Positions 1 to 6,106 of a stretch of DNA of 10,553 nucleotides are shown here, piece after piece (the first letter of the stretch is position 1; each line of letters opens with the position of its first letter). The notes below the pieces were generated by a model. That model worked only from the letters and a program-made list of their open reading frames with translations. It had not been told where the DNA came from and ran no database searches. The stretch is from contig CAYORM010000094.1 of NCBI GenBank assembly GCA_964406375.1, positions 1 to 10,553 of the forward strand, in the 5' to 3' direction. The position numbers and the translations under genes are program-made. Origin of the DNA: CAYORM01 sp964406375. GTDB taxonomy: Bacteria; Pseudomonadota; Alphaproteobacteria; DSM-16000; Inquilinaceae.

Positions 1-563
1 GCATGACGACCGGCTCCTCGATCATGCCGCAGAAGCGCAACCCGGATGCCGCCGAGCTGGCACGCGGCAAGACCGGGCGGGTCTTCGGCCATCTGATGGG
101 GCTGCTGACGGTGATGAAGGGGCTGCCGCTCGCCTATCAGAAGGACATGCAGGAGGACAAGGAGCCGGTCTTCGACACCGACGACACCATGATGCTGGTG
201 CTCGCCGCGATGACCGCGATGGTCGAGAGCTGGACCGTCGATGGCGAGGCGATGCGCCGCGCCGCCGCCGGCGGCTTCCCGACCGCGACCGATCTCGCCG
301 ACTGGCTGGTGCGGGCGCTGGGCCTGCCCTTCCGCGAGGCGCATCATGTGACCGGGCGCATCGTCCGCCTGGCCGAGGAGCGCGGCGTCGCCCTCGCCGA
401 TCTGCCGCTCGAGGCACTGCGCGCGGTCCATGCCGGCATCACGGCCGAGGTCTATGATGTGCTGAGTGTCGAGGCCTCGGTCGCCAGCCGTCGCAGCTAT
501 GGCGGCACGGCGCCGGAGCGTGTGCGTGCCGCCGCCGCTGCCGCCAGGGAGAGATGGCTATGA
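1..563 (+). CDS. argH: Argininosuccinate lyase, C-terminal part (5' end outside window)
   Basis: ArgH catalyses the last step of arginine synthesis, splitting argininosuccinate into arginine and fumarate in the cytosol, normally as a homotetramer. Only the last 187 codons or so are present. Bases 1-2 finish a codon begun outside the window and the frame reads from base 3. The fumarase/aspartase superfamily signature GSSIMPQKRNP lies at the start (bases 12-44); the serine-rich loop carrying it supplies the catalytic residue in the family. It is followed by the ArgH-type helix with LPLAYQKDMQEDKEPVFD (about bases 123-176) and a C-terminal all-helical domain ending RERWL. About 180 residues after the signature fits the usual total of about 460. 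The ATG at base 3 is internal methionine, not a start. The stop TGA (561-563) overlaps the next gene's ATG, which suggests translational coupling. Confidence 0.96.
   Translation, partial: MTTGSSIMPQKRNPDAAELARGKTGRVFGHLMGLLTVMKGLPLAYQKDMQEDKEPVFDTDDTMMLVLAAMTAMVESWTVDGEAMRRAAAGGFPTATDLADWLVRALGLPFREAHHVTGRIVRLAEERGVALADLPLEALRAVHAGITAEVYDVLSVEASVASRRSYGGTAPERVRAAAAAARERWL
546..553 (+). promoter_or_regulatory. Ribosome binding site deciding the lptM start
   Basis: AGGGAGAG lies inside the end of argH. In-frame ATGs occur at 554 and 560. The first directly abuts this motif. The second has 7 nt between GGGAGA and ATG and overlaps the argH stop as ATGA. I therefore take 560 as the start. Confidence 0.6.
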
Positions 564-700
564 GACTGGGACGCTGGATCCTCGTGGGTTGCCTCGCGCT
601 CGGGCTGGGTCTTGCGGCCTGCGGGCGCAAGCCGAACGCCGTCGATCCGCCTTCGGGCGATGACGCGCCGCGCTTCCCGCGTACCTATCCGTCGGAGTGA
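560..700 (+). CDS. lptM: Small LptM-type lipoprotein, 46 aa
   Basis: This tiny gene is easily missed by length cut-offs. The product begins MRLGRW, has a hydrophobic signal segment (residues 7-20) and a lipobox LGLAAC with the lipidated cysteine at residue 21. A short proline-rich mature part follows (CGRKPNAVDPPSGDD, ending FPRTYPSE). This pattern and the place between argH and lysA match the proteobacterial LptM (formerly YifL) family. In E. coli, LptM is an outer-membrane lipoprotein that binds the LPS translocon and helps LptD fold and form its native disulfides. The same role here is inferred from family and position only, because so short a protein gives little alignment. Its ATG overlaps the argH TGA by 4 nt and a good ribosome site precedes it. 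An in-frame ATG at 554 would add two residues. Confidence 0.82.
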   Translation: MRLGRWILVGCLALGLGLAACGRKPNAVDPPSGDDAPRFPRTYPSE

Positions 701-708
701 AGTCCCGC

Positions 709-759
709 ATGTCCCGTCCAATGTCGGTCGCCTGCATGGCGGCCGGTGCCGCGGCCTGA
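709..759 (+). other. Possible 16-codon leader ORF before lysA
   Basis: An ATG at 709 opens a short frame, MSRPMSVACMAAGAAA, ending in TGA at 757-759, only 5 nt before the likely lysA GTG. A GGAG at 694-697 sits 11 nt upstream. It contains no lysine codons, so a lysine attenuator is unlikely. It could still help ribosomes re-initiate at lysA, whose own start lacks a clear Shine-Dalgarno. In a GC-rich spacer such an ORF may be chance. Confidence 0.15.
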
Positions 760-764
760 CGCCC

Positions 765-2027
765 GTGTCCGCCTTCGCCTATCGCAACGGCGTCCTGCAT
801 GCCGAGGACGTCGACCTCTCCCTCCTGGCCGCGCGGGTGGGGACGCCGACCTATGTCTATTCCGAGGCGCGGCTCGCGGCGAATTTCGACCGGTATCGCG
901 CGGCGCTCGCCGGGCTGCCCGTCGACATCTGCTACGCGGTAAAGGCCAACGGCCACCTCGCGGTCATCAGGGGGTTCGTCACGCGCGGGGCCGGCTGCGA
1001 CGTCGTTTCGGCGGGAGAGATCCGGCGAGCGCTCGCCGCCGGCTGCCCGCCCGAGCGCATCGTCTTCTCCGGCGTCGGCAAGACCGAGGAGGAGCTGCGT
1101 CTCGCGGTCGAGACCGGGCTGCACCAAGTCAATGTGGAATCGGTGCCGGAACTCGAGACGCTCTCGGCGGTGGCGGAGGCAGCCGGGCGAACGGTGGATG
1201 CGGCGCTGCGCGTCAATCCTGATGTCGACGCCCGGACCCATGCCAAGATCACGACTGGCCGGGCGGAGGACAAGTTCGGCATCGATATCGACAGGGCTGC
1301 TGCCGTCTTCGATCGGGCACGGTCGCTGCCGGGCATCGCTCTGCGCGGCGTTGCGGTCCATATCGGCAGCCAGCTCCTCGATCTTGAACCCTATCGCGAG
1401 GCCTTCGCCCGGGTCGCCGCGCTGGTGCGGGCGCTGCGCCGCGACGGGTACGCGATCGACCGGGTCGATCTCGGCGGCGGGATCGGCCTTCCCTATCGCG
1501 GCGAGGCGCCGCCATCACTAGACACCTATGCCGCCATCATCCGCGAGACGGTGGCCGATCTGGGCTGCCGGCTGATGATCGAACCCGGCCGGTCGCTGGT
1601 CGGCGATGCGGGCATCCTCCTGACCCGCGTCGTCCGGGTGAAGGAGGGCCGCACGCGCCGCTTCCTGGTGCTCGACGCCGGGATGAACGACCTGCTGCGC
1701 CCGGCGCTCTACGACGCCTTCCACGCGATCCGGCCGGTGCGGGCCGCGGCCGATGATGTCCCGCTCACGACCTATGACGTGGTCGGGCCGATCTGCGAGA
1801 CCGGTGACACCTTCGCCCGCGGCCGCAGCCTGCCCGCGCTCGCCGCCGGTGACCTCGTCGCCATCTGCGATGCCGGCGCCTATGGCGCGGCGATGGCCTC
1901 GACCTACAACAGCCGTCCGCTCGCGGCCGAGGTGATGGTCAATGGCGTCCGCTTCGCGGTGGTCAGACATCGGCCGCATTTCGACGAGATGATCGCGGGC
2001 GAGACCATTCCGCCCTGGCTGCGCTGA
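765..2027 (+). CDS. lysA: Diaminopimelate decarboxylase
   Basis: LysA removes CO2 from meso-diaminopimelate to give L-lysine, the last step of the lysine pathway. It is a cytosolic, PLP-dependent dimer of the alanine-racemase fold III group. From GTG 765 the product has 420 residues, the normal family length, and its N-terminus (SAFAYRNGVLHAEDV) lines up with alphaproteobacterial LysA. Seen motifs are: the PLP lysine in YAVKANGH (K60); HIGSQ (199-203); the phosphate loop LGGGIG (236-241); EPGRS (273-277); the partner-chain substrate motif CETGD (344-348, cysteine at 344); and GAYGAAMASTYNSRP (371-385) with the PLP-contacting tyrosine 373. The frame stays open upstream, with an ATG at 612, but that would overlap lptM and add residues the family lacks. 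No strong ribosome site precedes the GTG. The gene sits 64 nt after lptM and 10 nt before the DUF4175 gene. Confidence 0.96.
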   Translation: MSAFAYRNGVLHAEDVDLSLLAARVGTPTYVYSEARLAANFDRYRAALAGLPVDICYAVKANGHLAVIRGFVTRGAGCDVVSAGEIRRALAAGCPPERIVFSGVGKTEEELRLAVETGLHQVNVESVPELETLSAVAEAAGRTVDAALRVNPDVDARTHAKITTGRAEDKFGIDIDRAAAVFDRARSLPGIALRGVAVHIGSQLLDLEPYREAFARVAALVRALRRDGYAIDRVDLGGGIGLPYRGEAPPSLDTYAAIIRETVADLGCRLMIEPGRSLVGDAGILLTRVVRVKEGRTRRFLVLDAGMNDLLRPALYDAFHAIRPVRAAADDVPLTTYDVVGPICETGDTFARGRSLPALAAGDLVAICDAGAYGAAMASTYNSRPLAAEVMVNGVRFAVVRHRPHFDEMIAGETIPPWLR

Positions 2028-2031
2028 AGGA
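2026..2031 (+). promoter_or_regulatory. Ribosome binding site favouring a CTG start for the DUF4175 gene
   Basis: GAAGGA overlaps the lysA stop codon and lies 6 nt upstream of CTG 2038. The downstream in-frame GTG at 2098 has no such motif before it. This is the main evidence for the non-standard start. Confidence 0.5.
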
Positions 2032-2037
2032 TCGATC

Positions 2038-4548
2038 CTGAGCGACCCCGCGGACCGGACATCTGGCCCCGACGGCCCCCTGGATCTGCCCGATCCCGTG
2101 CTCGGGCGCCGCCTCCGTCTGGCGGGTGTGGCGCTCGCCTGGGAGGCGCTGTGGCGGACGCTCTGGCCTGCCGCGGCCCTCGCCGGGGCGTTCCTCGCCA
2201 TGGCTGGGCTCGGCGTCTTCGATGCCGTGGGACCGCTTGCCCATGCGGCGCTGCTCGCCGGCTTTGCTGCGGCGTTCGTTGCCCTCCTGGCACGGTTGCG
2301 CCGTCTGCGGCTGCCGTCCTCCGCCGCCGCCCGCCGGCGGCTCGAGACCGATGGCGGGGCCGCGCACCGGCCGATCGGTGCGCTCGACGACCGCCCCGCC
2401 TGGGGCGAGGGGGATCCGGCGGTCGCGGCGCTCTGGGAGGCCCATCGCCGCCGGTTGCTGGCGACGGCCCGTCAGCTCCGGCCGCGTTGGCCGCGGCCCG
2501 GCGTGGCGGCGCGCGACCGTTTCGCCCTGCGCGGGCTCGTACTGCTCGGGCTGTTCGTGGCCCTCGTCGTCGCCGGCGGCGATCTCTCCTATCGGCTGCG
2601 GGCGGCGCTGGTCCCGCAATTGGCGTTGGGTGGTCCCTCGGCGCCGGTCTCCATCGATCTCTACGTCACCCCGCCGGATTATACCGGCCGGCCGCCCCTC
2701 TACCTGGCCGCCGCCGGCGGCGTGACGGGTGAGGCGGGCGCAGAGGCGGCGACACCGCTTCGCATTCCGACCGGCAGCCGCGTCACCGCCCGCATCGGCG
2801 GTACTGACGATGCCGAGCTGGTGCTGGGCACGACGGCTCATCCGGTCGAACCGGATGGCACGGTCGAGGCAGTGATCACGGCCGGCGACCGGATCGCGCT
2901 CGCGGTCGGGGGCGACATCCTCGCGAGCTGGCCGGTCGAGATCCTGCCCGACGCGCCACCAACGATCCGCTTCGCTGCCGACCCGTCGGTGACCGAGCGC
3001 CAAGCGCTCCGCCTCGACTGGCTGGCGCTCGACGATTGGGGCGTCGCCTCGCTCTCGGCCGCCGTCTCGCTGCTGCCCGGCGCGCCCGCCGCCCTTGATG
3101 CCACGCCGCTGGTGTTGCCCATGCCGGCCCCGCGCCCGGCGGCAACGGAGGCGCGCGGCACGGCCTATGAGGATCTGACCGCCCATCCCTGGGCCGGGCA
3201 GCGGGTGTCCGTCGTGCTGACGGCGCTCGACGCCATCGGCCAGATCGGCCGTTCGGCGCCCGTCGAACTCGTCCTTCCCGAGCGCGGTTTCCGCCACCCG
3301 GTGGCGCGCGCCATCATCGAGGCGCGGCGGGCGCTCGACTGGCGGATGGCGAGTCCCGCCGCGATCGCCGAGGCCATCGACGACATCGCGCTGCGGCCGG
3401 GCGCCTATGGCGAGGACCGCACCGTCTTCTTGGCGCTGCGAATCGCCTCCCGGCGGCTGACCGGCGCGCCCGAGGCGGTGGAGGCGGACAGGGCGAGCGT
3501 CCGCGACCTGTTATGGGAGACCGCGCTGAGGGTCGAGGATGGCGGGCTCTCGCTGGCCGAGCAGTCGGTGCGCGAGAGTGCCCGCGCGCTTCAGGACGCG
3601 CTGGAGCGCCGCGCCGACCCGGAGACCGTCGCAGCGCTCACCGAGGCGCTGCGCGAGGCCATGGCGCGCTACCTGCAGGAGCTCGCGCGTGCCGCGGTCG
3701 AGGGGCGGCTACCCATGGCGGTCCCGTCCGAGGGGATGGCCGGCCAGGCGCTCGATCCCGCCGCGCTCGACCGCATGCTCGAGGAGATTGGCCGGGCGGC
3801 GTCGGAGGGGCGGCAGGACGCCGCGCAATCGCTGCTCTCGCAGCTTCAGGCGATGATGGAGGGGCTGTCGACGGCGATGCCCAGCCCGGAGCAGCTCGCC
3901 GCAAGGCAGGAGGCTGCCGCTCTGCAGCGCGATCTGCAGGCACTGCTCGCCGAGCAGCGTGGCCTGCGCGACGACGTCTTCCGCAATTCGGGCCAGGCCG
4001 GCCAGGATCCATCCCTTGCGCCCGAGGGAGGGGCGGATGGCGGTGGCATGCCGGGTGTCGCCGAACAACAGGCCGTGCGCCGCGCCCTCGGCGAGCTCAT
4101 GCGGCGGATGGGCGAGCTGACCGGTGACATTCCCGCCGGCTTCGGCGCGGCGGAGCAGGCGATGCGGCAGGCCGAGCAGGCGCTTGGTTCGCCCTGGCCG
4201 GAGGATGCGCTCGGGCCGCAGGGCGAGGCGATCGACGCGCTCGGCCGCGGCATGCAGGATCTCGCCGAGAGCATGATGGCGCAGGGTATGACCGGGCCGG
4301 GCATCGGCATGAGCGCCGGCCAGGATGGTGGCGGGCGCCGTCCGGGACCCGGGCCCGGCGGCACCGATCCGCTCGGCCGGCCGAGCGGTCAGGGCGAGGG
4401 CTTCGCCTATGACGAGGTCGAAGTGCCGGGCCTATCCGGCGTCGAGCGGGCGCGGGAGATCCTCGACGAGCTGCGGCGCCGGCTCGACGACCGCCGCCGG
4501 CCGGCGACCGAGCGCGGCTATATCGAACGCCTGCTGCGCCACTTCTGA
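2038..4548 (+). CDS. DUF4175 / TIGR02302 family membrane protein (function unknown)
   Basis: This is a long alphaproteobacterial protein of unknown role. From CTG 2038 it has 836 residues, close to the roughly 850 usual for TIGR02302. Three hydrophobic segments lie near the N-terminus (about 42-61, 66-86 and 164-181). The second and third are separated by a cytosolic stretch with the family-typical RRLETDGGAAHRPIGALDDR. After the third segment comes a probably periplasmic region with VTPPDYTGRPPLYL and beta-rich modules, then helical stretches rich in Ala, Glu, Gln and Arg. A Gly/Gln/Met-rich low-complexity section with PGPGPGGTD follows. The conserved tail is SGVERAREILDELRRR...YIERLLRHF. 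The start is uncertain. CTG has a good ribosome site and gives a family-like SDP...LPDPVLGRRLRL beginning, whereas GTG 2098 would cut into that region and give 816 residues. The gene is probably co-transcribed with lysA. An envelope role is inference from topology and neighbours. Confidence 0.88.
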   Translation: MSDPADRTSGPDGPLDLPDPVLGRRLRLAGVALAWEALWRTLWPAAALAGAFLAMAGLGVFDAVGPLAHAALLAGFAAAFVALLARLRRLRLPSSAAARRRLETDGGAAHRPIGALDDRPAWGEGDPAVAALWEAHRRRLLATARQLRPRWPRPGVAARDRFALRGLVLLGLFVALVVAGGDLSYRLRAALVPQLALGGPSAPVSIDLYVTPPDYTGRPPLYLAAAGGVTGEAGAEAATPLRIPTGSRVTARIGGTDDAELVLGTTAHPVEPDGTVEAVITAGDRIALAVGGDILASWPVEILPDAPPTIRFAADPSVTERQALRLDWLALDDWGVASLSAAVSLLPGAPAALDATPLVLPMPAPRPAATEARGTAYEDLTAHPWAGQRVSVVLTALDAIGQIGRSAPVELVLPERGFRHPVARAIIEARRALDWRMASPAAIAEAIDDIALRPGAYGEDRTVFLALRIASRRLTGAPEAVEADRASVRDLLWETALRVEDGGLSLAEQSVRESARALQDALERRADPETVAALTEALREAMARYLQELARAAVEGRLPMAVPSEGMAGQALDPAALDRMLEEIGRAASEGRQDAAQSLLSQLQAMMEGLSTAMPSPEQLAARQEAAALQRDLQALLAEQRGLRDDVFRNSGQAGQDPSLAPEGGADGGGMPGVAEQQAVRRALGELMRRMGELTGDIPAGFGAAEQAMRQAEQALGSPWPEDALGPQGEAIDALGRGMQDLAESMMAQGMTGPGIGMSAGQDGGGRRPGPGPGGTDPLGRPSGQGEGFAYDEVEVPGLSGVERAREILDELRRRLDDRRRPATERGYIERLLRHF

Positions 4549-4586
4549 CCGCCGGCGCCGGCTCCGCGGCCTGCCGTTGCCGGTCA
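4546..4586. terminator. Possible shared terminator between convergent genes
   Basis: The 46-bp gap between two converging stop codons contains the palindrome GCCGGCGCCGGC (4551-4562). It also has matching outer arms TGACCG (4546-4551) and CGGTCA (4581-4586). GCCGGC (4557-4562) can pair with GCCGGT (4579-4584) with one wobble. There is no T-run on either strand, so a standard intrinsic terminator is not shown. The location is the best argument. Confidence 0.3.
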
Positions 4587-4594
4587 GGTGCTGC

Positions 4595-5314
4595 TCAGGA
4601 GGTGGCGATGATCATCCGAATGCGTGCGACACCGTCGGGCAGGTCGCGCAGCTCGTGCTGGAAGCTGAGCGAGCCACCGGGCGGGATCGAACTCTCCTCG
4701 ACCTCGAGCCGGCGCAGGGCGAGCACCTCGTCATTGCCGCTGAGGAGCCGCGCCTCGAGCGCAGTGACCGCCCGCTCGGCATTGGTCGGGTTGATGATCG
4801 TCCCCGAGACGACGATGGTCGACGGATCACCGCCCCGGGCGACGTCGATGTCGCGCAGCTCGAGCCCCGGTTCGATCAGCCCGGCGATCGCCTGGCCGGA
4901 GACCGGCACCCCCAGCGTCTCATAGAGCTTGATCGATTGCGGCCAGACGCGCACCACCTCGTCGCGGGCGAAATAGAGGACGGCGGCGAGGGCGCCGATG
5001 GTCATGATCATGATCGCCCAGGCGGTGGCCGAGGCGTTGGCGCGGCGCTCGATAATCGGTGCGGGCAGGTTGGAGCCCTTGGGCATCTGCCGCGGCTGGG
5101 AGCTCGGCGGCGGCGGTGCCGCGACCGAAGGCGGCACGGCCGAAACGGGCGGTCGCCGTTCCGGTGCGCCGGGGCCGGCGGGGCGTGCACCGGCTGGCGC
5201 ATGCTGGACCCAAAGATGGCCGCAGCGTGCACATTTGACGCGCCGGCCCGCAGGGCTGACCGCGGATTCGTCGACGACGTAGCGTGTGCCGCAATTCGGG
5301 CAGGTGACGATCAT
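4595..5314 (-). CDS. MJ0042-type zinc-ribbon, DUF3426 single-pass membrane protein
   Basis: The 239-residue product begins MIVTCPNCGTRYVVDE. Cysteines 5, 8, 28 and 31 form two CxxC knuckles of the MJ0042/zinc-ribbon domain. A proline/alanine-rich linker follows (about 42-90), then one transmembrane helix (about 97-116, WAIMIMTIGALAAVLYFA). A C-terminal DUF3426 domain (about 125-235), beta-rich with VSGTIINPTNAERAV and ending RIRMIIATS, completes it. Zinc-ribbon inside and DUF3426 outside is the expected topology. The function is unknown; in other alphaproteobacteria the gene neighbours cell-division ftsEX. I chose ATG 5314 because the zinc-ribbon family starts right before CPNCG. The open frame runs 47 codons further upstream, but that part is low in family similarity and would pass through the promoter candidate. 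No clear ribosome site is visible. The gene converges on the DUF4175 gene and diverges from the YdcF gene. Confidence 0.88.
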   Translation of the reverse strand: MIVTCPNCGTRYVVDESAVSPAGRRVKCARCGHLWVQHAPAGARPAGPGAPERRPPVSAVPPSVAAPPPPSSQPRQMPKGSNLPAPIIERRANASATAWAIMIMTIGALAAVLYFARDEVVRVWPQSIKLYETLGVPVSGQAIAGLIEPGLELRDIDVARGGDPSTIVVSGTIINPTNAERAVTALEARLLSGNDEVLALRRLEVEESSIPPGGSLSFQHELRDLPDGVARIRMIIATS

Positions 5315-5345
5315 CGGATGGGATCGCGGTACCGGAGCATGAGCG

Positions 5346-5375
5346 CTTATAGAAGGAGCAGAGCGGCACACGCAA
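5346..5375 (-). promoter_or_regulatory. Candidate sigma-70 promoter for the zinc-ribbon gene
   Basis: Read on the minus strand, TTGCGT (5375-5370) and TATAAG (5351-5346) are separated by 18 nt. The -10 matches the consensus at five of six positions, the -35 at three of six. Transcription would begin near 5339, leaving a leader of about 25 nt before ATG 5314. The relatively AT-rich TATAAG stands out in this GC-rich DNA. I find no equally good promoter for the divergent YdcF gene. Confidence 0.45.
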
Positions 5376-5457
5376 GGCGACGGGGCCACGGCTTCTGCGG
5401 CGTTCCGCCCGATCCTCGCCACGCGGTGACCGCACTGTCGTGCTAGGCATGTCATCC

Positions 5458-6099
5458 ATGACGACGAGGAGCGACGGCGACCGGAGGGAGAAGGCGGCTA
5501 ACGCGGCGGCAGGGCGGCCGCGGCGGCGCCTCCGCCTGGTCCGCCGGCTGGTACTGGCCGGCCTCGTCCTGCTCGGCTGCGGCTTCATCGTATTCGCCGA
5601 TAATGCAGGGCGATTCGGACGGGAGCCGCCGAATCGCGCCGATGCGATCGTTGTGCTGACCGGTGGCTCCGGGCGGGTCGATGCCGGCATCGAGCTCCTG
5701 CGTCGCTCGCTGGGTGACCGCCTGCTGATCTCCGGCGTCAACAGCGCCGTCGCCATTCCCGACCTTCTCGGGCCTGCCGGCGCGGAGGTGGAATGCTGCG
5801 TCGATCTCGGCTACGCCGCCGGCGACACGATCGGCAATGCGCAGGAGGCCGCCGAATGGGCGCGGCAGCATGGCTTCCACAGCCTGACGGTGGTGACGTC
5901 CGGCTATCACATGGCGCGGGCGATGCTGGAGTTCCGTTCCGCGCTCGGCTCCTCGGTCCGCCTGCAGCCCTATGCCGTCGAGAGCGCCTCGGTGCCGCTC
6001 GACGAATGGTGGCTGTGGCCCGGCACGATGCGGCTGCTGGCGAGCGAATACGCCAAATATCTTGTAGCGCTGGTCCGCGCGGGATTGCAGACGGTATGA
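5458..6099 (+). CDS. YdcF/ElyC/SanA family (DUF218) membrane protein
   Basis: The 213-residue product has a basic N-terminus, one membrane anchor (about 29-47, LVLAGLVLLGCGFIVFA) and a DUF218 fold. Its conserved pieces are ADAIVVLTGGSGRVDAGIELL (first strand and GG loop, about 61-81), LLISGVN (89-95), DTIGNAQEAAEWA (123-135) and LTVVTSGYHMARAMLEF (143-159). Relatives such as E. coli ElyC and SanA affect peptidoglycan or envelope integrity, and the biochemical activity is not settled. An envelope role here is inference. ATG 5458 is preferred because AGG at 5445-5447 lies 10 nt ahead. In-frame ATG 5449 and GTG 5440 are alternatives adding 3 or 6 residues. The gene is followed after 7 nt by the acyltransferase gene, so the two are probably co-transcribed. 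Confidence 0.88.
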   Translation: MTTRSDGDRREKAANAAAGRPRRRLRLVRRLVLAGLVLLGCGFIVFADNAGRFGREPPNRADAIVVLTGGSGRVDAGIELLRRSLGDRLLISGVNSAVAIPDLLGPAGAEVECCVDLGYAAGDTIGNAQEAAEWARQHGFHSLTVVTSGYHMARAMLEFRSALGSSVRLQPYAVESASVPLDEWWLWPGTMRLLASEYAKYLVALVRAGLQTV

Positions 6100-6106
6100 G
6101 CAGCGC

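Noticed and set aside
612..764. Upstream extension of LysA to ATG 612
   Set aside because: It would overlap lptM by 89 bases and add 51 residues that are Arg-rich and absent from LysA relatives.
1963..3297. A 444-codon minus-strand open frame opposite lysA and the DUF4175 gene
   Set aside because: It crosses the junction of two supported genes and has shadow-like composition.
4325..5446. A 373-codon plus-strand frame through the end of the DUF4175 gene and across the zinc-ribbon gene
   Set aside because: The minus-strand zinc-ribbon/DUF3426 protein over the same bases is clearly real, and this frame runs out of frame through the DUF4175 tail.
5315..5455. 47-residue N-terminal extension of the zinc-ribbon protein
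   Set aside because: The family begins just before the first CxxC. The extension would cover the candidate promoter and overlap the YdcF candidate starts at 5440 and 5449.
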